Positions 44,601 through 52,968 of a stretch of DNA of 56,736 nucleotides are shown in pieces. The stretch's first letter is position 1; each line of letters begins with the position of its first letter. Source of the DNA: an uncultured Verrucomicrobia subdivision 3 bacterium (GTDB lineage Bacteria > Verrucomicrobiota > Verrucomicrobiia > Limisphaerales > UBA11358). The stretch is from assembly GCA_903872345.1 (NCBI GenBank), contig CAIQKM010000054.1:1-56736 (forward strand), in the 5' to 3' direction. The notes beneath the pieces are model-generated. The model searched no databases and was not told the origin of the DNA. It saw only the letters and a list, made by a program, of their open reading frames with translations. A program made the position numbers and the translations under genes.

Positions 44601-47600
44601 ACGTTTGGAGGCACCGAGTTTGCCACCAGCGGTCTCTTGAATGGCGATACCGTTACGAACGTGACGCTAGCCAGTACGGGGGCTACCAACACCGCTGCGG
44701 TTGGCGTTTATTCGATCACCGCCACCACTGCCCAGGGCACCGGCCTGGGCAACTATACGATCAACTATGTCAACGGCACCCTGACGGTGAACCCGGCCGC
44801 GCTGACCGTGAGCGCGAATAACACGAACCGCATCTACGGCGCGGCGAATCCCGCGTTCACGGCCAGTTACACCGGCTTTGCGAACGGCGATACCATGGCC
44901 GTCCTGAGCGGTTCTCCCAGTCTGACGACCACCGCCACCACCAATAGTGCAGTCGGCACCTACACCATCACGGCCGGGCTTGGCACCCTGACGGCAACCA
45001 ATTACAGCTTCGGCTTCACCAACGGCATTCTGACGGTGAATAGCGCCGCGCTGACCGTAACCGCCAATAATCAGGCCAAAACGTACGGTCAAACCCTGGC
45101 CTTTGTCGGCACTGAGTTTGCCACCAGTGGTCTCTTGAATGGTGACACGGTCACGAACGTGGCGCTGGTCAGCTCCGGGACGACAAACACGGCCGGCACC
45201 GGCAGTTATTCGATTATTCCGAGCGCCGCGCAGGGCACCGGCCTGGGCAACTATACGATCAGCTATGTCAACGGCACCCTGACGGTGAACCCGGCCGCGC
45301 TGACCGTGAGCGCGAATAACACCAACCGCATCTACGGCGCGGCGAATCCCGCGTTCACGGCCAGTTACACCGGCTTTGTGAATGGCGACACCGTGACTGT
45401 TCTGGCCGGTTCTCCCAGTTTGACGACCACCGCCACCACCAACAGTGCAGTCGGCACCTACACCATCACCGCCGGGCTCGGCACCCTGACGGCGACCAAT
45501 TACAGCTTCGGCTTCACCAACGGCATTCTGACGGTGAACAACGCCGCCCTCACGATCACGGCCAACAGTACGAACAAGGTTTATGGTGTTAGTCAGACCT
45601 TTGCCGGCACCGAGTTTGCCGCCAGCGGCCTCTTGAATGGCGACACCGTCACGAACGTGGCGCTGGCCAGCACCGGTGCGACCAATACCGCCGCAGTCGG
45701 CGGTTATCCTGTCACCGTCGCCGCCGCACAGGGTACCGGTCTGGGCAATTACACCATCAGCTATGTTAACGGCACGCTGACCGTAAATGCCGCCGCGCTG
45801 ACGATCACCGCCAATAGCACGAACAAGCTTTACGGCCAGACGCTGGTTTTTGCCGGCACCGAATTCACCAGCAGCGGTTTGGTGAACAGCGACACCGTTA
45901 CGAATGTCGCCCTCGCCAGCACGGGCGCGACTAATACCGCCGTGGCCGGCACCTATCCCATCACGGCGAGCGGCGCTCTTGGTATGGGTCTCGGCAACTA
46001 CGCCATCAATTATGTAAGCGGCACCCTGACCGTCACCGGCAGTCTGCCCACCGCGCCGCAAAATCTGATCGCGCTGGCCATCGCCACGAATCAGATCAGC
46101 CTCACCTGGTCGGCGGTCACCAATACCACCGGCTACGTGGTGAGTCGCGGCGGCTCCGCCGTGGCCAATGTGGCGGGCACGAATTACACCGACACCGGCC
46201 TCGCCGCGGGCACGCCGTATGTTTATACCGTGGCCGCCACGAATGCCATCGGCTCCTCGCCGCAAAGTGCACCGGCCAATGCCACCACCCCGGTGCTCGG
46301 CACCACCCTCACTTGGAATGCCGGCGCTTCGACCAATGCACAGGACGGCAGCGGGGTCTGGGGCACGAACCTCATCACCTGGCTCTATGGCACCAACAAC
46401 CTCGGCTGGTATGACGGCAACGTGGCCGCGTTCGGGGTGAACACCGCCACCAACTGCACCGTCACCCTCACCAATGATGTGACGCCGAGCGGCATCACCT
46501 TCAACGCCACCGGCGGTGGCAGTTACACCATTGCCGGCACCAACAATATCTGGCTGACGAACAGTCCGGCCTTCGCCATGAACGGCAGCGGCACCATCAG
46601 CACCCCCGTCAACGGCACCGGCAGCCTGACCGAAAGCGGCGGCGGAACCCTGACTCTGACCACGCAAAATGGTTATTCCGGCGGCACCATCGTCAATGCC
46701 GGCAAACTGGTCTCGACCGTTTCCTGCTGGTACACGCCGCGCGGGATCGGGTCGGGTCTGCTCACCGTCAACAGCGGTGCGACCGCCGAATTCACCGCCA
46801 CGCATGGTTTTGGCGGAGATGCCAGTGGCCGCCCGGCGGTCATCAACAACGGCACTCTCCAGTTTGACCATGAAAATTATGTCAGCGGCCTGGCCCTGAC
46901 CGGCGGCGGCATCACGGGTGCGGGCGAAATCCGCACCATCGGCACCACCTATTACACCTATGGCGCGTCCACCAATTCGCTCATCGGTTGTAATATCAAC
47001 ATGGTCAGTGCCTGCACGTTCAGTGTCACCAACGGCAGCTCCGCCGTGGGTCTGTTGGTCAGCGGCACGGTTTATGGATCGGGCGGTCTCACCAAGGCCG
47101 GACCCGGCCTGCTGCAACTGACCGGCACCGCCACCAACACCGGGGCCACTACTGTCAGCGCCGGTACCTTGCAATTGGATGGTTCACTCGGCACCAACAC
47201 CGTGACCGTGCAAAGTGCTGCCACGCTCAGCGGCACCGGCACCATCAACGGTGCAACCACCATTCAAAGCGGCGGCACGCTTGCGCCCGGTGACAATGCC
47301 ATCGGCACGCTCACCATCAGCAATGCGCTGACGCTCGCGGGCAACGCCGCCTTTACGCTCAACAAATCCGGCACCACCCTCACCGGTGACCTGGTCCAAG
47401 GCCTGGGCACCGTGACCTATGGCGGCACACTGGCGGTCACCGCCACGGGCAGCGCACTCGCCGCTGGTGACTCCTTCACACTGTTTGCCGCCACGGGCTA
47501 TGCCGGTTCCTTCACCACGATCACGCTGCCGACCTTGGGCAGCGGTCTGGCCTGGGACACCAGCAACCTGGCCGTGAACGGCACCATCGCCGTGGCGGCT

Positions 47601-49547
47601 CTGCCGGTCATCACCACGCAGCCGGCGAATCAGTCGGTGACACAAGGCAGCCCCGCAACCTTCAGCGTCACCGCCACTGGCACCGCGTTGAACTATCAAT
47701 GGCAGAAGAATGGCACGAGCATTGGCGGGGCCACGGCTGCCAGCTACACCATCAGCAGTACCACCACGAATGACGCCGCGAGTTACAGCGTTGTCATCTC
47801 GAATGCGGTCGGTTCCACCAACAGCGCCACCGCCACGCTCACGGTCAATGTTCCGCCCGGCATAACCACGCAACCGGTGAGCCAGAACATCAACCAAGGC
47901 AGCCCGGTCACGTTCAGTGTCACGGCCACTGGCACCGCGCCGCTGACCTATCAATGGCTGAAGAACGGCACCAACATCAGCGGTGCCACCTCCTCCAGCT
48001 ACACGATCAGCAGCGTGGCCACCACCGATGCCGCAAATTATACCGTGGCCGTTGCCAACGTGGCCGGCTCAACCAATAGCAGCGCCGCCACGCTGACCGT
48101 GAACGTCCCGCCGACCATCACCACGCAGCCGGCGAGTCAGACCGTCATTGTCGGCAATCCGGTGACCTTCACCGTCGCCGCCACGGGCACCGGGCCGCTC
48201 AGCTATCAATGGCAAAAGAATGGCGCGAACATCAGCGGGGCCACCGCCGCCAGCTATACCGTCGGCAGCGTGGGCACCAATGACGCGGCGAACTACACCG
48301 CCATCGTCACGAACATCGCCGGCAGCGTAACCAGCAGCACCGCCACGCTCACGGTGAATGCGCCGTTTGGCGACTGGCACTTCGATGACGGCACCGGCAC
48401 GGTGGCCACGGACTCCGCCGCCGTTCCCCACAATGGCACGGTCAGCGGCACGAACGCCACCTGGGTAACCGGCATTAAGGGCAATGCCCTGCAATTCACC
48501 GGCGTCAGCAACTATGTCGCCTTCGGCACCGGCCCCTCGATGAGCGGCACCAATAACTTCACCATTGCTGCGTGGATCAAAACCGCCGCCACGAATACCG
48601 GCGTCATTATGCAGCAGCGGGATTCCGCGAATTACAACGGCGAGTACCGCCTCTCGGTCAACGGCACCGGCACGGTTGAGTTCATGGTGTATGGCGATGG
48701 CGCCTACCAGTTTGACATCACCACCACCAACGTGCTGAACAACGGCGCCTGGCATTACGTGGTGGCCGAACGGAATGGCCTCACCGGCAATATCTATCTT
48801 GATGGCAACCCGACCCCCGTGGCCACCGGCACCGGCACCGGCATCAAAAACCTGACCAACATCATCAATGTGGCCGTGGGCCGCGACATCCGCGACAACA
48901 ACAACAACTTCACCGGCGTCATTGACGAGGTGAAACTCTACAAGGTGGCGCTCAACGGCACGGATGTGGCGGGCCTCTATAACACCTATCTCGGCCTCGT
49001 CTCGCCGTGGCTCACGGCCGACGTTGGCAGCGGCATCACCACCGGCAGCGCCACGCAGACCAACGGGGTCTTCACCGTGCAGGGCGCGGGCAACCTCAGC
49101 GGCACGGCGGATAACTTCCGCTTCGTGTATCAGAACATGAGCGGCGATGCCGAAATCCGCGCGCGCATTCCGTCATATCAGAACACCGGTGCGAACGGTC
49201 GCGTCGGCGTGATGATGCGCGACAGCCTCACCGCCAATTCCATGAACGCGTTCATGGGCATTCAGGTAACCAATGGCACGTTCTACTTCCAGACCCGCAC
49301 GAGCAGCGGCGGAGCCACCACCAGCACCAGCTCGGGTACCGGCACCGCGCCGAACATCTGGGTGCGGCTGGTGCGCAGCGGCACCACGCTCTCCGGTTAC
49401 AAGTCCAGCGACGGCGCCACCTGGACCCTGGTCAGCACGAACACGTTCACCATGTCCACCAACTGTTACTTCGGTCTCGGCGTGGCCTCGGGAACGACCA
49501 ACACCCTGAACACCGCGACGTTCGATAATCTGACCGTCACTCCGTGA
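38700..49547 (+). CDS. Giant secreted multidomain protein (Kelch, LamG, beta-strand, MBG and Ig repeats)
   Basis: At 3615 residues this gene covers 10.8 kb. After a signal peptide (to ~40) comes a Kelch/galactose-oxidase-like propeller (~41-390; FVCGGEYGTGKNLAEIYDPL) with an E-set-like domain (~390-490). Then: Fn3 (~495-590), a beta-sandwich (~595-800), LamG (~805-1010), an Ig-type segment (~1010-1100), autotransporter-associated beta-strand repeats (~1105-1700), an Ig domain (~1700-1780), eight MBG-type repeats (~1782-2445), Fn3 (~2446-2530), more beta-strand repeats (~2535-2970), three Ig repeats (~2970-3220), LamG (~3222-3435), and a C-terminal sandwich resembling that at ~595 (NFRFVYQNMSGDAEIRARIP). 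No sorting or anchor signal is seen at the end. The next gene is coupled by a GTGA overlap. It is probably an adhesin or matrix protein; catalytic copper ligands of galactose oxidase were not established. Confidence 0.88.
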   Translation: MSNPITTLVRRCTPQTFLPFPVVLLLMACLASLAPLRSFAGTWTHLANPSVPSGQHPMLLSDGTVIFLGQPCSRLTPDIHGSYVNGTWTTLAPMHNSRTFYSSQVLPDGRVFVCGGEYGTGKNLAEIYDPLSNVWTQESNPPDTVIDNISETLPNGNILEGSPGNDVRIFDIVSNTWSAPITSLGGFDEAPWAKLQDGSILGFSGTNSERFIPALNQWVADGNLPAPLYGPGYETGFGAQLPNGKVVFFGGTGSNAVYTPWTTNYNGIYTPNGTTNAGTWTLVASTPNDNAAIDAPAAMMVNGKILCCMTSTNTGLGSTARFYEYDYVTNAFTAINGPEGGMIANQIAYGTEMLDLPDGTVLVSGASSGLYVYQPGGSPLTNGMPTVLSATTNLDGSFHLTGTLFNGISEGAGYGDDWQMSSDYPIVRMTNSAGNTLYARTYNWSTCNLMTGTNLVTAEMTLPPGMLAGTYPLVVSANGISSAPYSLTINGTPLPAVAGLAFSAIVSNQMAFHWNAIGLTETGYVIKRSTDGTNYSAVATLTNGTTNYTDSAVTPLGQYYYLVLGTNSVGLGNAAPAIFAASPPVVAVPAPWQNRDVGFMQGSGAAGTNGGTFTVIGAGGGMGADNDQFQFVYQPMIGDVTITARVVANQNTGSNAMAGVMIRNSLGFDVADSLTVFDGGAQTSIFEHRDDAAALATYGLKTYGLPDNEDAPSGGGGNGSSTLVSQPASAPLWVRLVRSGNTITSYTSTNGSTWTAQGTNLDVFAPVVDVGLAVTSGTYNQLNTSTFDNVTVSGTAASLPPPMAEWKLDETGGTIAEDSIDSFDGLCNNVVLGLPGATPATGYAAGFNGTNANISIPALNLNSNILTITAWVNPNGAQNPYSGIFFNRANTTVSGFHFGVTNELRYTWNNSSGTYSASSGLVPPAGVWTFVALVIEPTRARIYMTTNGGALSSWTNNVANAVQAFDGTSYIGQDPTSGARCFNGLLDEVQFFNQALAPAQLAQMASPPVPAVTAPANGATFPAFASANLSVALSATNGHTLNSVEYFADNGQLLGQSATPPYSATTTNLNIGRYAIFARLYYDSGASVDSALNSVVVTVQPAVTNAWDANSSLAGAQDGNGTWDASTANWWNGSADVAWTDFNFAVFGSGTGTNCTVTLAADVTPYAVTFNAGTGNYTIAGTNSIWLNVPGLPLNITANGNATIGVPLQGDNSLVKLGAGKLTLTASNSYAGETIVAAGMLKLGTNTAFGSDIVVTNPGTLDLNGQDLTASMFGNPVTISGPGAGGTVITNSSSAIRGQLQDVMLSDNATLAGANTLFIGGTNAQNGILNLNGFTLTKAGSGTLILNGLNLTGPGNLTINAGTLQLMDNYGNNQQNTVLAGSGTLTINPGASVMTYKWGATLTVTMPVVMNGGTLGSGWPGPNGATYACPITVSNNSTLNFSGGYDNCTLSGNLTGSAGLNIVGGSGTRIFTGTNSYGWTTIGAGTLKIGNGGTTGTLGLGPVTNNATLTFSRTDNLTVSNLIAGSGALIQSGPGTLTLSGANTYAGTTTVGGGTLLVNGSLSTNTVIVQTNATLGGTGTIAGSVLVTNVATLVPGASSPGILAINGSLVLAPGSTSNFRLNKGGVSDQVAGLAGVVCGGTLNVTSIGASLVAGDSFTLFSAPGYSGGFAGLNLPALSAGLVWDTSKLMVNGTIGVAALPAVAVSPASTNITYGGSAAFAANATGTAPLAYQWYGPGQSLISGATNSTLALAMPTVTASGNYTVVVNNPFGSATNSAALTVTPATLTVSANNTNRSYGVVNPAFTASYAGFVNGDTIAVLSGSPSLTATATATSAVGNYSIVAGLGSLAATNYSFAFNNGTLTVNPAALTVSANNTNRIYGAANPAFTASYTGFVNGDTVAVLSGAPSLTTTATSGSAVGTYTIAAGLGSLTATNYSFGFTNGILTVNSAALTVTANNQAKTYGQSLTFGGTEFATSGLLNGDTVTNVTLASTGATNTAAVGVYSITATTAQGTGLGNYTINYVNGTLTVNPAALTVSANNTNRIYGAANPAFTASYTGFANGDTMAVLSGSPSLTTTATTNSAVGTYTITAGLGTLTATNYSFGFTNGILTVNSAALTVTANNQAKTYGQTLAFVGTEFATSGLLNGDTVTNVALVSSGTTNTAGTGSYSIIPSAAQGTGLGNYTISYVNGTLTVNPAALTVSANNTNRIYGAANPAFTASYTGFVNGDTVTVLAGSPSLTTTATTNSAVGTYTITAGLGTLTATNYSFGFTNGILTVNNAALTITANSTNKVYGVSQTFAGTEFAASGLLNGDTVTNVALASTGATNTAAVGGYPVTVAAAQGTGLGNYTISYVNGTLTVNAAALTITANSTNKLYGQTLVFAGTEFTSSGLVNSDTVTNVALASTGATNTAVAGTYPITASGALGMGLGNYAINYVSGTLTVTGSLPTAPQNLIALAIATNQISLTWSAVTNTTGYVVSRGGSAVANVAGTNYTDTGLAAGTPYVYTVAATNAIGSSPQSAPANATTPVLGTTLTWNAGASTNAQDGSGVWGTNLITWLYGTNNLGWYDGNVAAFGVNTATNCTVTLTNDVTPSGITFNATGGGSYTIAGTNNIWLTNSPAFAMNGSGTISTPVNGTGSLTESGGGTLTLTTQNGYSGGTIVNAGKLVSTVSCWYTPRGIGSGLLTVNSGATAEFTATHGFGGDASGRPAVINNGTLQFDHENYVSGLALTGGGITGAGEIRTIGTTYYTYGASTNSLIGCNINMVSACTFSVTNGSSAVGLLVSGTVYGSGGLTKAGPGLLQLTGTATNTGATTVSAGTLQLDGSLGTNTVTVQSAATLSGTGTINGATTIQSGGTLAPGDNAIGTLTISNALTLAGNAAFTLNKSGTTLTGDLVQGLGTVTYGGTLAVTATGSALAAGDSFTLFAATGYAGSFTTITLPTLGSGLAWDTSNLAVNGTIAVAALPVITTQPANQSVTQGSPATFSVTATGTALNYQWQKNGTSIGGATAASYTISSTTTNDAASYSVVISNAVGSTNSATATLTVNVPPGITTQPVSQNINQGSPVTFSVTATGTAPLTYQWLKNGTNISGATSSSYTISSVATTDAANYTVAVANVAGSTNSSAATLTVNVPPTITTQPASQTVIVGNPVTFTVAATGTGPLSYQWQKNGANISGATAASYTVGSVGTNDAANYTAIVTNIAGSVTSSTATLTVNAPFGDWHFDDGTGTVATDSAAVPHNGTVSGTNATWVTGIKGNALQFTGVSNYVAFGTGPSMSGTNNFTIAAWIKTAATNTGVIMQQRDSANYNGEYRLSVNGTGTVEFMVYGDGAYQFDITTTNVLNNGAWHYVVAERNGLTGNIYLDGNPTPVATGTGTGIKNLTNIINVAVGRDIRDNNNNFTGVIDEVKLYKVALNGTDVAGLYNTYLGLVSPWLTADVGSGITTGSATQTNGVFTVQGAGNLSGTADNFRFVYQNMSGDAEIRARIPSYQNTGANGRVGVMMRDSLTANSMNAFMGIQVTNGTFYFQTRTSSGGATTSTSSGTGTAPNIWVRLVRSGTTLSGYKSSDGATWTLVSTNTFTMSTNCYFGLGVASGTTNTLNTATFDNLTVTP
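44304..45797 (+). repeat. Three tandem 498-bp units in the giant gene, each encoding two MBG domains
   Basis: Starts at 44304, 44802 and 45300 each read CTGACCGTGAGCGCGAATAA, giving an exact 498-bp (166-codon) period. Each unit encodes a type A domain (LTVSANNTNRIYGAANPAF...) and a type B domain (LTVTANNQAKTYGQ... or LTITANSTNKVYGV...). A lone A domain precedes and a lone B domain follows, so the protein has eight domains in the order A-A-B-A-B-A-B-B. Near-identity at DNA level indicates recent duplication and possible copy-number change. Confidence 0.9.
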
Positions 49548-50764
49548 TCGTCAAAACCCCATCACGTTACGCGGCGGCCGCGCTGGCCGCGGTTTCCCTC
49601 CTCATCGGTTGGGAAACCGCGTGCCACCGGCGGCCGGCCGCAACCCATTCACCGGCACCGGCCGCGACGGCCGCCCGCCCGCCGGCTTCGTCCGGCGAAG
49701 CGGTGGCCGTCTCCCTGCCGGACAAATTACGTGCTCTGGCGGATGCGGCCAACCGTGTGCCCGAAGCGCAGCACGACGCCGCGTGGGCGACGCTCATTCA
49801 ATCGTTTCCGCCAACGGATATTCCGCAATTGCTGAAGGCGCTGGCGCCGGCCACCGATGACGCCTCGGTGCTCCTGCGCCAATTGCTCCTCCGCCGCTGG
49901 GCCGCCGCCGACCCGGCCGCGGCGGCCGCGTGGGCCGCCGGCTTTGCCGATCCGGCCGTGCAATTGGAATCGCTGCAACAGGTCGCGCTCGTCTGGTCGC
50001 AATCGAATCTGTCGCTCGCCATCCAATGGGCGCAGCAATTGCCCGATGGCTCACGGCAAACGGTCTGTCTCGCGCTCGCCTACGAGGCGGCGCGCACCGA
50101 TCCGCAAACCGCGTTGACGCTGGCCATGGATCTGCCGGCCAATGCCGCGCGCGCCGACCTCGTCGCCCACGCCACTGCCCAATGGGCCACGGGCGATCCG
50201 GCCGCCGCCGCCGCCTGGGCGGTGCAAATCACCGACCCGGCGTTGCGCGAGCAGGTCGTTTCCGCCATCGCCACCGAATGGGGCGGGAACGATCCCGCGG
50301 CCGCCGCAAACTTGGCCTTGAATTCCCTCAGTGCCGGCAAGGCACAGAACAATGCCGTCGTCGGCATTGTGCAGCGCTGGGCGCAGAACGACCCCGCCGC
50401 GGCCGCCCAATGGGCCACCGCGTTTCCCTCCGGGGACTTGCAATCGGCCGCCTTGGAAAATGTGATCAAGCCGTGGGCGCTCCGGGATTCACAAACCGCC
50501 GGTGCCTGGCTGAACACGCTTGCAGCCGGACCGGTCAAGGACGCCGCCGTGGCAGACTATGCCACCGCGCTGGCACCGACAGCTCCAGCCCTCGCCACCG
50601 AATGGGCCGCCTCCATCGCGCAGGATGCATTGCGGGAACGCGAGCTGGCCGATGTTATCACCAACTGGCTGGCGCGCGACACCACCACCGCCCGCAACTG
50701 GATCGCCCAAAGCGCTTTGTCTCCGGCGGAAAAGAACCAGTTCCTCGGCTCGACGGGACAATAG
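49544..50764 (+). CDS. Helical 'WA..DP.AA' repeat protein coupled to the giant protein
   Basis: A 406-residue protein. The start is GTG 49544, overlapping the giant gene's stop as GTGA. The N-terminus has a hydrophobic stretch (AAAALAAVSLLIGWETAC) with Cys27 that could be lipidated, though the box is not canonical. From ~65 the protein is made of helical repeats of ~30 residues centred on W-A-x-x-D-P-x-A-A-A-x-W-A (WAAADPAAAAAWAAGF, WATGDPAAAAAWAVQI, WAQNDPAAAAQWATAF). It probably folds as a TPR-like solenoid on the periplasmic face. Coupling implies it is made in step with the giant protein, perhaps as a secretion or anchoring partner. Confidence 0.75.
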   Translation: MIVKTPSRYAAAALAAVSLLIGWETACHRRPAATHSPAPAATAARPPASSGEAVAVSLPDKLRALADAANRVPEAQHDAAWATLIQSFPPTDIPQLLKALAPATDDASVLLRQLLLRRWAAADPAAAAAWAAGFADPAVQLESLQQVALVWSQSNLSLAIQWAQQLPDGSRQTVCLALAYEAARTDPQTALTLAMDLPANAARADLVAHATAQWATGDPAAAAAWAVQITDPALREQVVSAIATEWGGNDPAAAANLALNSLSAGKAQNNAVVGIVQRWAQNDPAAAAQWATAFPSGDLQSAALENVIKPWALRDSQTAGAWLNTLAAGPVKDAAVADYATALAPTAPALATEWAASIAQDALRERELADVITNWLARDTTTARNWIAQSALSPAEKNQFLGSTGQ

Positions 50765-50795
50765 CGCATGCCGCCAACGCAACTTGTGAAAAAAT

Positions 50796-50956
50796 CATCC
50801 CAGCCCTTGACAGTTCGCCAAAAAGGACGATGGTATCTATGGCTGGTGTGGACGTGAGTGCAGTTGACAGTTGCAGGCAGAGTCAGTAGTAGAGGCAGTG
50901 TCTGAGTCAGTCAGTAGTAGATACGCCCATGCCAGCCACTTTCTTTTCCCCTTTTA
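50796..50956. repeat. ~165-bp repeat, copy A (downstream of the AKR gene)
   Basis: This copy is closely similar to 52500-52670, in the same orientation. Shared blocks include CCTTGACAG, GTGGACGTGAGTGCAGTTGA or its near match, CAGGCAGAGTCAGTA, and GATACGCCCATGCCAGCCAC (20 bases). Imperfect inverted ends (50839-50855 and 50923-50939) can pair with some G-U pairs. No gene is in the 235-base gap it fills. Confidence 0.85.
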
Positions 50957-50999
50957 CTGGATGTTGGATGTTACCCCATTTCTCCGATTTTCCCCCTGG

Positions 51000-52229
51000 T
51001 CAGCCCAGCAACCGATGCACATCCTTGAGCTTCGCGATGATATTGATGTCCGCCTGACACGACGGCATGCAATCCCCGCACGCAATACACGCCGTACCAT
51101 TCTTTGTGAGCGTCTGGTACTCCGCCCTGGCGCGGGACAGATCATGATAATCCATGGCGTACCGCTCATACCGCAGAATATCCGCAATCGCAATGTGTTC
51201 CGGACAATGCGATACACAATCCGCACACAACAGACAGGTTAAACCCTTATTATAAGCCGCGAGCACCCCCAGCGCGTGGTGGTCGTTGGCCCCCATTTTC
51301 AGTTCCCGGGCGGCGCTCACATTCTCCTGCAACTGGTCGAAATTCGTTGTATTGATCACCGCCGCCGTCAGGTTCGGGTTGGCCATCAGCCACTTCACCA
51401 TCGCCGTGCCCGGTGAGCTGCCTTTGAAACGCGGCTCCGCCAGCAGCGTCTGAAATTTTTTGTCCGTGGCGGCACGACCCACCCCGCCCATCGTCTTCAT
51501 CGCAATCGTGCCAAAATCATTCTTCTTCGCCAGCGCCAGCACATCCTCCAGCTCATGTTTGTCGCCGTACGTGTAGAAAAATTGCGCCGCCTCAAACGGC
51601 GAGTTCTGAATCAGATAGGTGACGATGTCATACGCCATGTCCCCGCCGATGTTGTTGTAATGATGCTGCGAAAGCGCCAGATGCTTCACCAGGCCCTCCT
51701 TCTTCAGCCGTTCAAACGCCCGGATCACCCCCATGTCCGTCTTGGCCTCCGCCACGGAATGGTAGCCGAAGTGGAACTTGAACACGTCGTAATACCCCAC
51801 GCCCGAACGTTCCACCGCCTTTTTGACAAATTGATAATGCTGCTCCTCGTCAATGTGACCATGCATATGGTCGCCGCCCACGCGATCCACCACCACTTCC
51901 AGATGATACGACTCGCGCGGCTGGCTCTTGATCGCCTCCGGCATCGTATCTGCGTTCCAGCGATGCGCCTTGTGCCAGTAATTCACCCCCGCCTTCACCG
52001 CCAGCGGAATCACCGCCGGACTCCAATCCGCCGCCCCCACCAGCGCGCTGATCTGCAGGCCGGTCCGGCCGTAACGCCGGCGCGGCAACTGCCCGATCGC
52101 CCCGTCCGCCGCTGCGGCGGCATTCAAGGCACCCACGCCCGTCAGCGCAATGCCCGTGGCCCCCGCCGCGCCCGCGCGAAGAAAATCCCGCCGGGTCAGA
52201 CCTTTTGATTCCTGATTGGCATCATTCAT
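51000..52229 (-). CDS. Tat-exported aldo/keto reductase with C-terminal ferredoxin domain
   Basis: The 409-residue protein begins with a twin-arginine signal (LTRRDFLRAGAAGATG, Arg13-Arg14), so it is exported folded. The aldo/keto reductase barrel spans ~50-320 (RRYGRTGLQISALVGAADWS, GVIRAFERLKKEGLVKHLAL, GTIAMKTMGGVGR). Two Cys clusters, CLLCADCVSHCP (~330) and CIACGDCMPSC (~382), bind two 4Fe-4S clusters. This architecture is known in Verrucomicrobiota and Planctomycetota; the substrate is unknown. It is a single gene bounded by two direct repeat copies. Confidence 0.9.
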   Translation of the reverse strand: MNDANQESKGLTRRDFLRAGAAGATGIALTGVGALNAAAAADGAIGQLPRRRYGRTGLQISALVGAADWSPAVIPLAVKAGVNYWHKAHRWNADTMPEAIKSQPRESYHLEVVVDRVGGDHMHGHIDEEQHYQFVKKAVERSGVGYYDVFKFHFGYHSVAEAKTDMGVIRAFERLKKEGLVKHLALSQHHYNNIGGDMAYDIVTYLIQNSPFEAAQFFYTYGDKHELEDVLALAKKNDFGTIAMKTMGGVGRAATDKKFQTLLAEPRFKGSSPGTAMVKWLMANPNLTAAVINTTNFDQLQENVSAARELKMGANDHHALGVLAAYNKGLTCLLCADCVSHCPEHIAIADILRYERYAMDYHDLSRARAEYQTLTKNGTACIACGDCMPSCQADINIIAKLKDVHRLLG

Positions 52230-52499
52230 AAACAGTGGGGGAAAAATGTTAAAACCGCTCGCTTAACCTCCTGAAACTGGCCCCGCCCCCGCCTCCTGTC
52301 AACGACGAAAACCCTAAATTGCCCGGCATCGGATGTTGGACGTTCGAGATTGGATGTTGGATGTTTTTTATATTTTATCCTCTCCGCGCTCCTCCGCCAA
52401 CTTGGCGTCTCTGCGTTTATCCTGTTGGTTGCTCGAATCTTATAATTAATGATCATCCGCAAGGACTGTTGGATGCTCCCTCCGCTTTCGAAACAAACT
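52230..52499. other. Gap upstream of the AKR gene, low-complexity DNA
   Basis: No gene is seen here; repeat copy B follows directly. The stretch contains simple GGATGTTGGA-type words (52329-52366) and a pyrimidine-rich run (52377-52420). The AKR promoter should be in this gap, but no clear box pair was found. Confidence 0.4.
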
Positions 52500-52670
52500 C
52501 ATCCCGACCCTTGACAGTCTGCCAAAAAAGACGATGTTGGTGGTGGCTGGTATGGACGTGAGTGCAGTTGACAGTTACAGGCAGAGTCAGTAACGAAGTA
52601 CGTGTTAGTGGCAGTGTCCGAGTCGGTCAGTAGTAGATACGCCCATGCCAGCCACTTTCTTTTTTCCCTT
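52500..52670. repeat. ~165-bp repeat, copy B (upstream of the AKR gene)
   Basis: Same orientation as copy A, with an extra ~10 bases in the centre. The inverted ends are clearer here: 52543-52559 (GTGGCTGGTATGGACGT) and 52639-52655 (ACGCCCATGCCAGCCAC) match at 15 of 17 positions. The pair gives a structure like a MITE or a structured RNA of ~113 bases. With copy A it flanks the AKR gene. Confidence 0.85.
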
Positions 52671-52926
52671 CAAGATTCCTTTCATCAGTCCGGCTGGGTT
52701 GCAAACCCATCGGCGCTTCCCGGTATTTCTTCTCGCCGCAAAATTTGCGTCCCCCCAACCTATTTGATTGTCCCGCCGGCCGCCAGCGCGCCCGCCGAAA
52801 CCGTTCTCATCACTTCGGTAATTTATCGGTAAAACAAAAAATCTTGATCTTCCCGTCGCTTCCGGCATACTGACAAACCGTGGTTTTCAGTCTACCTGAA
52901 TACAAACCAACGGAAATTCGGTATAT

Positions 52927-52968
52927 GCCCACGTGGCGGAATTGGCAGACGCGCTAGATTCAGGTTCT
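52927..52968 (+). pseudogene. Truncated tRNA-Leu(CAG), 5' half only
   Basis: The sequence has the acceptor 5' strand GCCCACG, the D-arm GGCGGAATTGGCAGACGCGC typical of tRNA-Leu, and the anticodon stem-loop start CTAGA-TTCAGGT with anticodon CAG. The 3' anticodon stem should read TCTAG but reads TCTTC, and no variable arm, T arm or CGTGGGC acceptor strand follows. Identity to a tRNA thus ends inside the 3' anticodon stem. This is what an integrated element's end looks like at a tRNA attachment site. It marks the start of AT-richer DNA. Confidence 0.75.

Noticed and set aside
44667..47174. 835-codon open frame antisense to the giant gene
   Set aside because: It mirrors the repeat structure of the sense gene and has low-complexity Gly/Ala/Arg composition; no independent start context.
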